DNA of 64,000 bases from UBA11891 sp049890035. Its GTDB lineage: Bacteria; Bacteroidota; Bacteroidia; Flavobacteriales; Flavobacteriaceae. The notes beneath the pieces were generated by a model that saw nothing but the letters and a program-made list of their open reading frames with translations, ran no database searches and was not told the DNA's origin. This document shows, in pieces, positions 41,785-50,628 of this stretch. The stretch is from assembly GCA_049890035.1 (NCBI GenBank), contig JBMHCG010000052.1, positions 1 to 64,000 on the forward strand, written 5' to 3'. How positions within the stretch are numbered: position 1 is the stretch's first letter; the number at the start of each line of letters is the position of its first letter. Made by a program: the position numbers and the translations under genes.

Positions 41785-42890
41785 AAAGGAAACTGCAATT
41801 GCGCGCTAAGTGGATTGTCTTTTTCTTTGGAAGGGACTGATTGTTTTTGTCCTTTTAAATTGGATAAAGATACACCGATCAATCGAACTGAATCTTTGAG
41901 TTTTTCTTGGTACAATAATGTCTTACTATGTTCCAAGATCAAACTTTTATCCGATATAAAATGAGATAGAGTCTTGCTCCGTGTATGAACCGTAAAATCA
42001 CTGTATTTGATTTTTAATGTAATAGTTTTTCCAGATCCTGCATGTTTCTGAATCCTCCGGTCTAAGGCTTCTGTTATTTGAGCCAACTTTTCTTCCAGAA
42101 AAACCTCACTGGTCAAATTTTGAGAAAATGTGCGCTCTGCTCCAATAGATTTTGGAATGCGTTCTGGCTTCACAGTGCTGTTATGAATCCCCCGTACTAC
42201 TTGATAAAAATGCTTCCCCGATTTACCAAAATGTGAACTGAGAAAGGCTTCGGTTTTTGTTTTCAAGTCGGCACCCGTAAAGATTCCTAATTGATACATC
42301 CGCTCTTTGGTCTTTTTCCCAACCCCATAGAATTTTTTGATTTCCAATTGCTCTAAAAACTCCAGCACTGCTTCCGGAGGGATTGTCTTTTGCCCATTGG
42401 GTTTGTTCCAATCACTAGCGATTTTCGCTACAAATTTGTTGACTGAGATACCCGCAGATGCTGTGAGTCCGGTCTGGCTAAAAATTTTCTTGCGGATTTC
42501 CTCTGCTATGAGGGTCGCTGATGGATTTTTGAATTTGTTTTCTGTGACATCCAAATAAGCTTCATCCAAGGAAAGGGGCTCAACCAAATCTGTATATTGG
42601 TAGAATAGTGCCCGGACCTGATCTGAAATTTCTTTGTATCGATCAAAACGTGGAGCAACAAAAATCAAATCAGGACAAAGTCGTTGAGCCAAACGACCAC
42701 TCATGGCCGATCGAACGCCAAATTTGCGTGCTTCGTAACTGGCTGCGGCAACAACACCGCGTTCTTTTCCCCCTCCCACTGCTAGGGGAAGTCCCTGTAA
42801 TTCCGGATGGTCATGTTGTTCCACCGATGCGTAAAAAGCATCCATGTCTACATGTATAATCTTACGCGTGTCCAAAGAATGGGTACTCAT
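41781..42890 (-). CDS. dinB: DNA polymerase IV (Y family)
   Basis: Translesion DNA polymerase, 369 residues. Catalytic acidic residues are in HVDMDAFYASVE and in SLDEAYLDVT. The steric-gate and finger regions include AAASYEARKFGVRSAM. A helix-hairpin-helix (KKFYGVGKKTKERMYQLGI) and the little-finger domain follow. The C-terminal LQFPF could be a sliding-clamp binding motif of the QLxLF type, which fits DinB proteins. It is divergent from the CYTH gene, and their -7 boxes lie 6 bp apart. Confidence 0.95.
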   Translation of the reverse strand: MSTHSLDTRKIIHVDMDAFYASVEQHDHPELQGLPLAVGGGKERGVVAAASYEARKFGVRSAMSGRLAQRLCPDLIFVAPRFDRYKEISDQVRALFYQYTDLVEPLSLDEAYLDVTENKFKNPSATLIAEEIRKKIFSQTGLTASAGISVNKFVAKIASDWNKPNGQKTIPPEAVLEFLEQLEIKKFYGVGKKTKERMYQLGIFTGADLKTKTEAFLSSHFGKSGKHFYQVVRGIHNSTVKPERIPKSIGAERTFSQNLTSEVFLEEKLAQITEALDRRIQKHAGSGKTITLKIKYSDFTVHTRSKTLSHFISDKSLILEHSKTLLYQEKLKDSVRLIGVSLSNLKGQKQSVPSKEKDNPLSAQLQFPF

Positions 42891-42900
42891 GCCAAAAACG

Positions 42901-42932
42901 TTGGGTCATTCAAAAGTAAGCAGCTATTTTTG
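42901..42932 (+). promoter_or_regulatory. promoter of the CYTH gene
   Basis: TTG at 42901-42903 and TATTTTTG at 42925-42932, 21 nt apart, ending 20 nt before the ATG at 42953. It overlaps the dinB promoter box on the other strand. Confidence 0.65.
42911..42918 (-). promoter_or_regulatory. -7 box of dinB
   Basis: TACTTTTG on the minus strand (TAnnTTTG), 20 nt before the dinB ATG. The -33 element is unclear. It lies inside the spacer of the divergent CYTH promoter. Confidence 0.5.
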
Positions 42933-42952
42933 AAAGAAATCTTTTCCCACCC

Positions 42953-43396
42953 ATGAATCTAGAAATTGAAAGAAAATTTTTAGTGTGTGACCACCGCTAC
43001 CAAGACTTAGCTATAGAAGTGTTGGACATCGAACAAGCCTACCTGTGCAAAGATCCCGAACGGACAGTCCGGGTCCGTATATCCAATAACCGGGCATGGA
43101 TTACCGTCAAAGGAAAGTCCGACGCCAGCGGCTTGATTCGTTCTGAATGGGAAAAGAAAATTACTGTCCCAGAAGCCCGAGAATTACTTCTTTTATGCCT
43201 GCCCCAGCCCATCCAAAAAAAGCGCTACGTCGTTCCCTACGAAGGACTGACAATTGTGGTAGATGTATTTACTACCCCCAAGGAAATGACGCTGGCAGAA
43301 GTAGAACTGCCCACCGAAGATTTCCCTTTTGATCCCCCGCAGTGGCTGGGAAAAGAAGTCACCGGTGATACTGCCTATTACAATTCACAACTCTGA
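42953..43396 (+). CDS. CYTH-domain protein (tripolyphosphatase-like)
   Basis: A 147-residue single CYTH domain. The defining ExExK motif is EIERKFLV at residues 4-11. Further charged strands follow: TVRVRI, WITVKGK and the IRSEWEKKI strand, then VVDVF and LAEVELP, giving the acidic and basic ring of a triphosphate tunnel. Small bacterial members hydrolyse inorganic tripolyphosphate or similar substrates; the exact one here is not known. Its 3' end overlaps the convergent monooxygenase-like gene by 12 bp. Confidence 0.88.
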   Translation: MNLEIERKFLVCDHRYQDLAIEVLDIEQAYLCKDPERTVRVRISNNRAWITVKGKSDASGLIRSEWEKKITVPEARELLLLCLPQPIQKKRYVVPYEGLTIVVDVFTTPKEMTLAEVELPTEDFPFDPPQWLGKEVTGDTAYYNSQL

Positions 43397-43696
43397 GTTG
43401 TAGCTGCGAAAAACTTCACACACCCGCACCTGATAATGGCTGTAGGCTTTTTCTTTACCATACTGTTGTGCGACCAGGTGTTCAGCATTTTTCCGCCAAG
43501 CCAAAAGAGCATCTTGTGTTTCCCAATAACTAATGGTCACCCCTGCGCCATCGGGATTACGGTAACTTTCCAGACCCCGATAACCGGGTTGCTCTTGCGC
43601 CAATTCTCGTAAACTGGCCGATAATTGTTGGTAGAAAATATCTTCCTGGTCTTTTAACTGATTGGTAAAAATCACAGCATAATAACGGTCTTTCAT
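43385..43696 (-). CDS. antibiotic biosynthesis monooxygenase-fold protein
   Basis: A 103-residue protein of the dimeric alpha/beta-barrel ABM family. It opens with a RYYAVIFTNQ strand, has a helix with LAQEQPGYRGLESYR, an ISYWETQDALLAWR segment typical of the family, and a final VRVCEVFRSY strand. Many members are housekeeping heme- or quinol-related proteins; no specific substrate is visible. It overlaps the upstream asparaginase stop by 4 bp, so the two are probably cotranscribed. Confidence 0.82.
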   Translation of the reverse strand: MKDRYYAVIFTNQLKDQEDIFYQQLSASLRELAQEQPGYRGLESYRNPDGAGVTISYWETQDALLAWRKNAEHLVAQQYGKEKAYSHYQVRVCEVFRSYNSEL

Positions 43697-44730
43697 TCGT
43701 CCTTGTAGATTTTGACCGTCAAATTGCCTTGGGCATCCATATGGGCTCGATACATGCCTGGCGTATTCATTTCCATAGCCACTTGACCCTGGTTGTCTAA
43801 ACCGACAACCCCCCCATCTCCACCCAATTTCGCGACCTTTTCGTGGATCACGATACGAGCGGCTTCTTGGATAGACAGCCCTTTATACTCCATCAAAGCG
43901 GCAATGTCATGAGCCACCACCGAACGGATAAAAAATTCTCCCCATCCGGTTGCAGAAATACCACAACTGGCATTATTGGCATACGTTCCAGCACCGATGA
44001 TAGGTGCGTCTCCAATACGATTCCATTTTTTATTGGTCATCCCTCCGGTGGAAGTACCCGCAGCCAAATTGCCCATTTTGTCTAAAGCTACGCAGCCTAC
44101 AGTACCCATACGCTGTTGACTAAAAAAATCTGAGGGTAGTTGCGCTGCTGAAGTTTGGCTGGCAGTGGCTTCCTCGGCTTGCACTCTTTTCAGGGCTTTT
44201 TTGCGACGTTCCGTCACAAAATATTCGGGAATAACAATTTCCAATCCTTGTTCTGAAGCAAACTGGTCTGCACCAGCACCAGACAACATTACATGCGGGG
44301 ATTCGCTCATGACTTTAATCGCGGCACTGATAGGGTTTTTGATGGTTCTAGCCCCTGCAATAGCCCCAGCGTCCAGTCGAGTACCATCCATAAATGAAGC
44401 GTCCAATTCCACTGCTCCATCTGCATTTAGAACAGCACCTTTGCCGGCATTGAACAAGGGGGAGTTTTCCATCACGTGTATTGTTTTTTCAACTGCCTCA
44501 GTACTGGTTCCCCCAGTAGCCAAAATCGCGTGGCCAGTGGCAACGGCTTCCTGCAATGTCTCCCGATAGGCCTTTTCCATTTCTGCAGACATATTTTTTC
44601 TTAAAATGGTCCCTGCGCCTCCATGAATCACGATTCCAAAGTTGCTTTCTAAGTTGATTTCATTCTTTTTCTGAATCCGCTCCTGACATCCTACAATAAG
44701 GAAAAAGATTGTTATAATTAGATATCGCAT
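43693..44730 (-). CDS. isoaspartyl peptidase / L-asparaginase, exported lipoprotein
   Basis: Ntn-hydrolase of the plant-type asparaginase family, 345 residues. It removes isoaspartyl residues from peptides or hydrolyses asparagine. The catalytic Thr follows the autocleavage site in RMGTVGCVALD (near residue 209), and GGAGT, GNLAAGTSTGG and GAGTYAN are also present. The N-terminus has a hydrophobic stretch ending in IVGC, a lipobox with Cys15, so the mature protein is likely a periplasmic or outer-membrane lipoprotein. It is the first gene of a two-gene unit with the ABM-fold protein. Confidence 0.9.
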   Translation of the reverse strand: MRYLIITIFFLIVGCQERIQKKNEINLESNFGIVIHGGAGTILRKNMSAEMEKAYRETLQEAVATGHAILATGGTSTEAVEKTIHVMENSPLFNAGKGAVLNADGAVELDASFMDGTRLDAGAIAGARTIKNPISAAIKVMSESPHVMLSGAGADQFASEQGLEIVIPEYFVTERRKKALKRVQAEEATASQTSAAQLPSDFFSQQRMGTVGCVALDKMGNLAAGTSTGGMTNKKWNRIGDAPIIGAGTYANNASCGISATGWGEFFIRSVVAHDIAALMEYKGLSIQEAARIVIHEKVAKLGGDGGVVGLDNQGQVAMEMNTPGMYRAHMDAQGNLTVKIYKDE

Positions 44731-44815
44731 TTTTTTCTATTTGTAACTCAAGGTAGGGAATTACACCCATTAAAAAATGTTTTTTTGATACTGTTTTACC
44801 CGCTTTTAAAGCCAT

Positions 44816-44823
44816 TATATTTG
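44816..44823 (+). promoter_or_regulatory. -7 box of the aldehyde dehydrogenase gene
   Basis: TATATTTG, ending 32 nt before the ATG at 44856. A CTG 22 nt upstream is the nearest -33 candidate. Confidence 0.5.
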
Positions 44824-44855
44824 TGTACCTTTAATCAATTAACGCACTCCCCATT

Positions 44856-46394
44856 ATGCTAAAAAATGTTGCATCCGCATTAAAAAAATTGGGGCTTACA
44901 ACCTCTGAAGAAGGGGTCTCATCTGGAAACTATTGGATGGGAAAAGGCCCAGAAATCACCTCGTGCTCTCCTGTTGATGGAGCTCCGATTGGAAATTTGA
45001 GTACAACATCCCTTGAAGATTATGATACAACACTCAACAAAGCTGTCGAAGCATTTGAAACGTTTCGTAAAATTCCCGCACCCAAAAGAGGTGAATTGTT
45101 ACGCCAATTCGGAGAAAAACTACGCATAAAAAAAGAGGCACTAGGAACGCTTGTTTCCTATGAGATGGGAAAATCTTATCAAGAAGGCTTGGGTGAAGTC
45201 CAAGAAATGATTGACATCTGTGATTTTGCTGTGGGGCTATCCCGCCAATTACACGGTTTTACCATGCACTCCGAACGCCCACAACACCGCATGTACGAAC
45301 AATACCATCCTTTGGGGGTGGTGGGAATTATATCGGCCTTTAATTTCCCGGTAGCGGTGTGGAGCTGGAATGTGGCTTTGGCGTGGATTTGTGGGAATGT
45401 TTGTGTTTGGAAACCCAGTGAAAAAACCCCTTTTTGTAGTTTGGCCTGTCAAAAAATTATTAGCGAAGTATTTGCAGAAAACGAATTACCTGAAGGAATT
45501 TCATGTTTACTTAATGGTGATGCACAAGTAGGGCAATGGCTTGCCGAAGACCCACGTGTGGCATTGGTTTCAGCAACTGGCTCAACCGCCATGGGTAAAA
45601 GCGTGGCACAAACAGTTGGCAGTCGCCTGGGCAAATCCCTCCTGGAACTGGGTGGTAATAATGCCATTATCATCACTCCAGAGGCTGACCTATCCATGAC
45701 TTTGATGGCTACTGTATTTGGTGCCATAGGTACTTGTGGGCAGCGATGTACCTCGACTCGCAGACTCATCGTCCACGAAGATATTTACGATGCCGTGGTT
45801 TCCGGGCTTCAAAAAGCCTATCAACAACTGGTCATTGGCAACCCCTTGGACGAAAATAATCATATGGGGCCCTTAATCGATCAAGATGCAGTGGATCAGT
45901 ATCTTTCTGCGCTTGAAGAAGTGGAGCAACAGGGTGGAAAATGGATTGTTGCAGGGGGTGCCTTGGAAGGAAAAGGTTTTGAAAGTGGCTGCTATGTTAA
46001 GCCTACTATTGCTGCCGTTACTGCCGATATGCCTATGGTACAACATGAAACCTTTGCCCCTTTACTCTATGTGATCCCCTACCAAGGAAGTATCGAAAAT
46101 GCAATTGAAATACAGAACAACGTACCGCAGGGTTTATCCTCAGCTGTGATGACTCAAAACGTGCGTGAGGCAGAGACTTTTCTGTCGCATTGGGGCAGCG
46201 ATTGCGGGATTGCCAATGTTAATATCGGAACTTCGGGTGCCGAAATTGGCGGGGCCTTTGGCGGTGAAAAAGAAACTGGTGGCGGGCGTGAAAGCGGATC
46301 CGACGCTTGGAAAGCCTACATGCGTCGGCAAACCAATACCATCAATTTTTCGACCGGATTACCCCTTGCACAAGGGATTAAATTTGAACTCTAA
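44856..46394 (+). CDS. aldehyde dehydrogenase, ALDH7 (aminoadipate semialdehyde) type
   Basis: NAD-dependent aldehyde dehydrogenase of 512 residues. The catalytic Cys298 is in GQRCTSTRR and the general base Glu in LELGGNNA (near 264). The NAD-binding loop SATGSTAMGK is present. The overall sequence (YWMGKGPEI at the start, GEVQEMIDICDFAVGLSRQL and the ending INFSTGLPLAQGI) fits the ALDH7/antiquitin group, which oxidises alpha-aminoadipate semialdehyde in lysine breakdown. A lysine-catabolic role is inferred from the family; no other lysine gene is adjacent. Confidence 0.9.
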   Translation: MLKNVASALKKLGLTTSEEGVSSGNYWMGKGPEITSCSPVDGAPIGNLSTTSLEDYDTTLNKAVEAFETFRKIPAPKRGELLRQFGEKLRIKKEALGTLVSYEMGKSYQEGLGEVQEMIDICDFAVGLSRQLHGFTMHSERPQHRMYEQYHPLGVVGIISAFNFPVAVWSWNVALAWICGNVCVWKPSEKTPFCSLACQKIISEVFAENELPEGISCLLNGDAQVGQWLAEDPRVALVSATGSTAMGKSVAQTVGSRLGKSLLELGGNNAIIITPEADLSMTLMATVFGAIGTCGQRCTSTRRLIVHEDIYDAVVSGLQKAYQQLVIGNPLDENNHMGPLIDQDAVDQYLSALEEVEQQGGKWIVAGGALEGKGFESGCYVKPTIAAVTADMPMVQHETFAPLLYVIPYQGSIENAIEIQNNVPQGLSSAVMTQNVREAETFLSHWGSDCGIANVNIGTSGAEIGGAFGGEKETGGGRESGSDAWKAYMRRQTNTINFSTGLPLAQGIKFEL

Positions 46395-46413
46395 AGAAAA
46401 ACAAATAGCTTTG
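46384..46413 (+). promoter_or_regulatory. promoter of the small membrane protein and gpsA
   Basis: TTG at 46384-46386 (inside the end of the ALDH gene) and TAGCTTTG at 46406-46413, exactly 19 nt apart; the ATG is 17 nt downstream. This is one of the best consensus matches in the window. Confidence 0.65.
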
Positions 46414-46430
46414 TAACAAAGATCAAACGT

Positions 46431-46868
46431 ATGTATGCACTTCTTCAAACCGTTCACTCTTACTGGGCTTATCTGGTACTCATTGGACTACTGGCAGCAA
46501 CAATTAATGCCCTTTTGGGGCGTGTACAAAACCGAGCCTTTAGGGCACAGGATTTACGTCTTTCTCTTTTTGGGTTAATTTTTTCTCATATACAACTCCT
46601 CATTGGACTAATCCTTTATTTTGTTTCTCCTTGGTTTCAACAATGGTCACAGGGCGTAGGTGCTGTCATGAAAAATGCGGAGTCACGCTTGTATCTAGTA
46701 GAACATCCCACCACGAATATACTAGCTATTATATTGATCACTATGGGGTGGTCCATGCACAAACGTCAAAACCAGGACGTTAAAAAATTCTCCCGTATCG
46801 GTTTCTTTTACGCGCTGGGACTGCTCTTACTTTTAAGTCGCATCCCGTGGCAAAGCTGGCTGGGGTAA
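46431..46868 (+). CDS. four-helix inner membrane protein
   Basis: A 145-residue hydrophobic protein with four membrane segments: YWAYLVLIGLLAATINALL, then a segment around LFGLIFSHIQLLIGLILYF, a third at TTNILAIILITMGW, and a last one ending in LGLLLLLSRIPW. Conserved-looking histidines in HSY, SHIQ and EHPT lie near the membrane faces, which could suggest heme or metal binding, but that is an inference. Similar flavobacterial proteins exist without a defined function. It precedes gpsA by 13 bp and shares its promoter. Confidence 0.75.
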   Translation: MYALLQTVHSYWAYLVLIGLLAATINALLGRVQNRAFRAQDLRLSLFGLIFSHIQLLIGLILYFVSPWFQQWSQGVGAVMKNAESRLYLVEHPTTNILAIILITMGWSMHKRQNQDVKKFSRIGFFYALGLLLLLSRIPWQSWLG

Positions 46869-46881
46869 AACACGGATACAT

Positions 46882-47886
46882 TTGAAAAGCCACAAATCAG
46901 ATTCGACCACCATCACTGTTCTTGGAGGTGGCAGTTGGGGTACCGCATTGGTCAAAATTCTTACAGACAATGGACTGCATGTTTTTTGGTACATTCGTGA
47001 TTCTCTTGTCATCTCTCACATCCAAGAGAAAAAAACCAATCCAAATTATCTTTCCAGTATTCGTTTGAACAATGCACAAATTACATTGAGTCAAAATATT
47101 AAATGGACTGTTGCCAAGAGCGATCATCTTTTATTAGCCATTCCGGCTGCTTTCATTGGGCCCATTCTTGAAAGTATAAAAGATCAACTCCAAGAAAAAT
47201 CTATTTTATCCGCTGTTAAAGGGATCGTCCCAAGCTCACAACTTGGGGTAGGTGAACATCTAGAAAAACAACTGAATGTTCCTAAGAATAATATTGGTGT
47301 TATTGGTGGACCCAGCCATGCAGAAGAAGTAGCTCATAAACAACTGTCCTACTTAACGGTGGCTTTTCCCGAAAAAAAGAAGGCAGAAATCTGGGCGAAA
47401 CGATTGGCATGCCACTACATTCGCACAAAGGCCTCTAATGATACAATCGGTATTGAGTATGCTGCTATGCTTAAAAATATTTATGCCCTTGCGGCAGGGA
47501 TTGCCTCAGGATTGGGCTATGGCGATAACTTCAACAGTGTACTGATTTGTCAAGCCGTACGAGAAATGAAACGCTTTATCAGGACTATTTATGGAAAAAA
47601 ACGCAATATCAACCATGCTGCTTATTTGGGTGACCTGTTGGTGACTGCTTTTTCGCAACACAGCCGCAATCGCAAATTTGGTGAATGGATAGGAAAGGGG
47701 TACAGCGTAGCAGCTACGCAAATGAAACTCAAAATGGTTGCGGAGGGCTATTATGCTGTTGCTTCAGCGGTTCAACTCAATAACAATCGGACCGATGTCG
47801 CTATCATCGATGCCGTGTATGCGATTCTCTATTTGGCACAAGATCCCAAAGAGACTTTCGAAAAATTAGCAGAAGAAATTTCTTAG
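46882..47886 (+). CDS. gpsA: glycerol-3-phosphate dehydrogenase [NAD(P)+]
   Basis: Makes glycerol-3-phosphate from dihydroxyacetone phosphate for phospholipid synthesis. It has 334 residues from a TTG start at 46882; no ATG occurs before the Rossmann motif TVLGGGSWGTALVKIL. The second nucleotide contact (LLAIPAAFI), the SAVKGI segment, the GGPSHAEEV loop and the catalytic Lys in AAMLKNIYALAAGI are all present. It is cotranscribed with the small membrane protein before it. Its 3' end overlaps the convergent pheS by 4 bp. Confidence 0.94.
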   Translation: MKSHKSDSTTITVLGGGSWGTALVKILTDNGLHVFWYIRDSLVISHIQEKKTNPNYLSSIRLNNAQITLSQNIKWTVAKSDHLLLAIPAAFIGPILESIKDQLQEKSILSAVKGIVPSSQLGVGEHLEKQLNVPKNNIGVIGGPSHAEEVAHKQLSYLTVAFPEKKKAEIWAKRLACHYIRTKASNDTIGIEYAAMLKNIYALAAGIASGLGYGDNFNSVLICQAVREMKRFIRTIYGKKRNINHAAYLGDLLVTAFSQHSRNRKFGEWIGKGYSVAATQMKLKMVAEGYYAVASAVQLNNNRTDVAIIDAVYAILYLAQDPKETFEKLAEEIS

Positions 47887-48899
47887 AGGCTTGCTTTGAA
47901 TTGTTTGAGGAAACGAACATCGTTTTCAAAAAACATTCGAATGTCCCCTATTTGGTAGAGTAACATGGTGATCCGCTCGATCCCCATCCCGAAAGCATAG
48001 CCTGAATATTTTTCTGGGTCAATACCACAATTGGATAAAACATTGGGGTCAACCATTCCACACCCCATGATTTCCAACCACCCTGTGCCTTTGGTAATTC
48101 GATAATCTGTTTCTGTTTCCAATCCCCAATAGATATCAACCTCCGCACTGGGCTCTGTAAAAGGGAAATACGAAGGCCGTAGTCGAATTTTTGATTTTCC
48201 AAACAAGGACTTAGTAAAATAGAGCAGCATTTGTTTTAGATCAGCAAAAGATACGTTTTCATCTATGTAGAGGCCTTCAATCTGATGAAAGATGCAATGG
48301 GAGCGTGCTGAAATAGCTTCATTCCTAAAAACACGTCCAGGAGAAATAGTACGTATGGGAGGCGTATTATTTTCCATATAACGAACCTGCACGGATGAGG
48401 TGTGTGTCCGTAAAAGAATATCTGGATTCGTCTGAATAAAAAAAGTATCCTGCATGTCCCTAGCAGGATGGTATTCGGGTAGGTTGAGGGCTGTAAAGTT
48501 GTGCCAGTCATCTTCTATTTCAGGCCCTTCAGAAATGGTAAATCCCACCTGAGAAAAAATGTCAATAATTTGATTTCGGACCAATGAAAGGGGGTGTCTG
48601 CTACCTGACTCTAGTGGAAAAGCAGGACGAAAGGGATCATTGATGATTTTCTTTGTATTCGTCGTGCTTACTCTTGCTTGTAAGGTTTTAACTTTTTCCG
48701 TAACAGCCTGTTTTAGTGTATTTAGCAGCTGACCGTAAGCTTTTTTTTCAGAAGGTGGTACTTTGCGGAAAGCTGCAAAAAGATCGTTCAGAATTCCTTT
48801 TTTACCCGCATATTCAATTCGGAAAGCTTCAATGGCATCGGGTGTACTTGCCTCAAAGACAGTAACTGTTTCCAAATGTTTTTGTACCTGATCAATCAT
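47883..48899 (-). CDS. pheS: phenylalanine--tRNA ligase alpha subunit
   Basis: Catalytic subunit of the PheST tetramer, 338 residues. The N-terminal coiled coil (about 1-95) is followed by the class II core. Motif 1 lies in HPLSLVRNQIIDIF. Motif 2 is RVFRNEAISARSHCIFHQ, with the conserved arginine and the phenylalanine-pocket region. Motif 3 is GYAFGMGIERITML. The beta subunit gene pheT is not in this window. A small conserved hypothetical lies 18 bp upstream and may share its message. Confidence 0.96.
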   Translation of the reverse strand: MIDQVQKHLETVTVFEASTPDAIEAFRIEYAGKKGILNDLFAAFRKVPPSEKKAYGQLLNTLKQAVTEKVKTLQARVSTTNTKKIINDPFRPAFPLESGSRHPLSLVRNQIIDIFSQVGFTISEGPEIEDDWHNFTALNLPEYHPARDMQDTFFIQTNPDILLRTHTSSVQVRYMENNTPPIRTISPGRVFRNEAISARSHCIFHQIEGLYIDENVSFADLKQMLLYFTKSLFGKSKIRLRPSYFPFTEPSAEVDIYWGLETETDYRITKGTGWLEIMGCGMVDPNVLSNCGIDPEKYSGYAFGMGIERITMLLYQIGDIRMFFENDVRFLKQFKASL

Positions 48900-48917
48900 G
48901 CAGCAAAAATAATGGAT

Positions 48918-49283
48918 TTATTCAATCAAACCGCTGTCAATAAAATAATCTACTATGGCAGATTTCATAAGGATTCCTTGTTCTCCGGGCTTTAAATTGG
49001 GTAGGGGTTCAATCAGATCAAAATGAGGCCATCCGTCGGTATCATAATGAGCAAACCGATAGTATCCATAGGGCTCCAATATCCTACAAATTCCGATGTG
49101 TATCAGGTTTACATTATCGTCTTTTTTGAATCGTTTGTGCAGTTGACCCAACTCTTGCAATCCAATCAAATACAAAATTCCTTCCACATCGATGTCCTCA
49201 CCATCAGAAAAACGATGACTTAAAAGAACCACTAGATGATCCCAACGCTGTTTGATTTTGGAAGATTGTGCTTGTTTGGCCAT
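48918..49283 (-). CDS. conserved hypothetical protein upstream of pheS
   Basis: A 121-residue soluble protein with a lysine-rich N-terminus (KQAQSSKIKQRWDHLV) and an acidic middle (SDGEDIDVEGILYLIGLQEL). Aromatic residues cluster at EPYGYYRFAHYDTDGWPHFD. I recognise no domain. The arrangement with pheS recalls other Flavobacteriaceae genomes, which would support a real gene, but I have not checked it. No function is offered. Confidence 0.65.
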   Translation of the reverse strand: MAKQAQSSKIKQRWDHLVVLLSHRFSDGEDIDVEGILYLIGLQELGQLHKRFKKDDNVNLIHIGICRILEPYGYYRFAHYDTDGWPHFDLIEPLPNLKPGEQGILMKSAIVDYFIDSGLIE

Positions 49284-49350
49284 TCAAATGCGAAGATAGT
49301 CTCTTTTTTGAAGCCTTGTATATACCTAAAAAAATTAGCACCTTGCCCTT

Positions 49351-49869
49351 ATGAGTATCAACCCCATTGATCTGGTCTTAAGTTTGGTGTTAGGCTACGG
49401 ATGCTTTCAAGGATTTCGGAAAGGATTGTTGGTTGAAATGGCCTCATTAATCGCTTTGATCCTCGGTTTGTGGGGTGCTTTTTTATTTGCTGATTGGGCT
49501 AAAATCTTCCTTCAATCTTATCTTAATATCAAACCCATAATACTCTCTGCCCTTTCTTATTTAATTGTATTTGTAGGTATTGTTTTATCGATTTCGTTGG
49601 TAGCCAAGATCGTGACCAAAATAATTAATCTGGTTGCTTTGGGTTTGATCAATCGTTTGTTAGGAGGTTTCTTTGGTATCTTAAAAATTGGACTTGTTCT
49701 TAGTGCATTGTTGTATTTGATTCATCGCCTCAACTTTCTCATAACACTTATCGACCCCGCGTTATTAGAAAGTTCATACTTATACGATCCCATTCTTTCT
49801 TTGGGTCAATTTTTCTTTGATTGGATTGTTCAACTAGAGGATTGGGACCCTGAAAATCTCTTGTTGTAA
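49351..49869 (+). CDS. CvpA family membrane protein
   Basis: A 172-residue inner membrane protein with four helices: NPIDLVLSLVLGYGCFQGFRKG at the N-terminus, ASLIALILGLWGAFLF, a long third pair around LSYLIVFVGIVLSISL, and GGFFGILKIGLVLSALLYL. The G-x-x-x-G-rich fourth segment, preceded by NRLLGGFFG, is the CvpA signature. E. coli CvpA affects colicin V production and envelope stress tolerance; the molecular role is not settled. It is convergent with batE, the stop codons being 1 bp apart. Confidence 0.88.
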   Translation: MSINPIDLVLSLVLGYGCFQGFRKGLLVEMASLIALILGLWGAFLFADWAKIFLQSYLNIKPIILSALSYLIVFVGIVLSISLVAKIVTKIINLVALGLINRLLGGFFGILKIGLVLSALLYLIHRLNFLITLIDPALLESSYLYDPILSLGQFFFDWIVQLEDWDPENLLL

Positions 49870-49870
49870 A

Positions 49871-50626
49871 TTATAATTCCCGAATATTAGCTCGAAAGAT
49901 CCAGCCTTCGGCCCCATTTGCAATCCGTATCTTTTGCCACTCTTGAAACTGTTCTAAAATCTGAACTTTTGTTCCCTCATGCAGAACAAAAGCTACCTCA
50001 GATCGGGTATTGGGTTCATTACTAACATCCATTTTTTCAGAAAACAAAATGCCATATTGTTCATTCATCATTTTTTGATTCTTTGTGTAGCCTGCAAAAA
50101 AAGCTCCCAATGCGAGCAATACAAAACTTAAACCCAAAACAAATAAACGTTTTTTAGTAGCCACTTTCTTTTGTAGATAATATGCGAGGATCGAAAAGAA
50201 AAAGAACCAAACCAAAACCAAACTCAATACACTCCATTGATCCAAACTTAATGCATTCAGTACAGCTTGTTTCCATGCAGTCAGCTGGGTGATGGGAAGC
50301 TGTTCAATCGCATCGACTGTCATGTTTCTAGCAAAAAGAATATTGTGATTCAGATCGGCATCGTCTGGATCTAAAAGCAAACCTTTTTCATAGTAGTAAA
50401 TACTTTCAGCAACCGCATTGAGGCGGTAATAGGTATTCCCTAAATTATAGTAGAGAGCCGAGGAGTGTTCACCCAAATCCAATGCATTTAGATACGCTTC
50501 TTCTGCTTGCTTGTAGGCAGCATTCGTATAGGCTGTATTTCCTTTCTGAAACCACTCTTCAGCTGTCTGCGCAAAAGCGATTTGAGTTCCCACCACAATC
50601 CATAAAAAAGTATTTAAACAGCGCAT
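49871..50626 (-). CDS. batE: BatE-like TPR and SH3 protein
   Basis: A 251-residue exported protein, last gene of the Bat operon. A signal peptide ends near AFAQ (residue 20). TPR repeats follow at about 21-95 (AEEWFQKGNTAYTNAAY, then ALYYNLGNTYYRL). Two membrane helices span about 130-185. The C-terminus (about 190-251) is a bacterial SH3-like domain ending GAEGWIFRANIREL. This order fits BatE in Bacteroidota and Leptospira-type aerotolerance loci. It starts 3 bp after the batD stop. Confidence 0.85.
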   Translation of the reverse strand: MRCLNTFLWIVVGTQIAFAQTAEEWFQKGNTAYTNAAYKQAEEAYLNALDLGEHSSALYYNLGNTYYRLNAVAESIYYYEKGLLLDPDDADLNHNILFARNMTVDAIEQLPITQLTAWKQAVLNALSLDQWSVLSLVLVWFFFFSILAYYLQKKVATKKRLFVLGLSFVLLALGAFFAGYTKNQKMMNEQYGILFSEKMDVSNEPNTRSEVAFVLHEGTKVQILEQFQEWQKIRIANGAEGWIFRANIREL

Positions 50627-50628
50627 AA

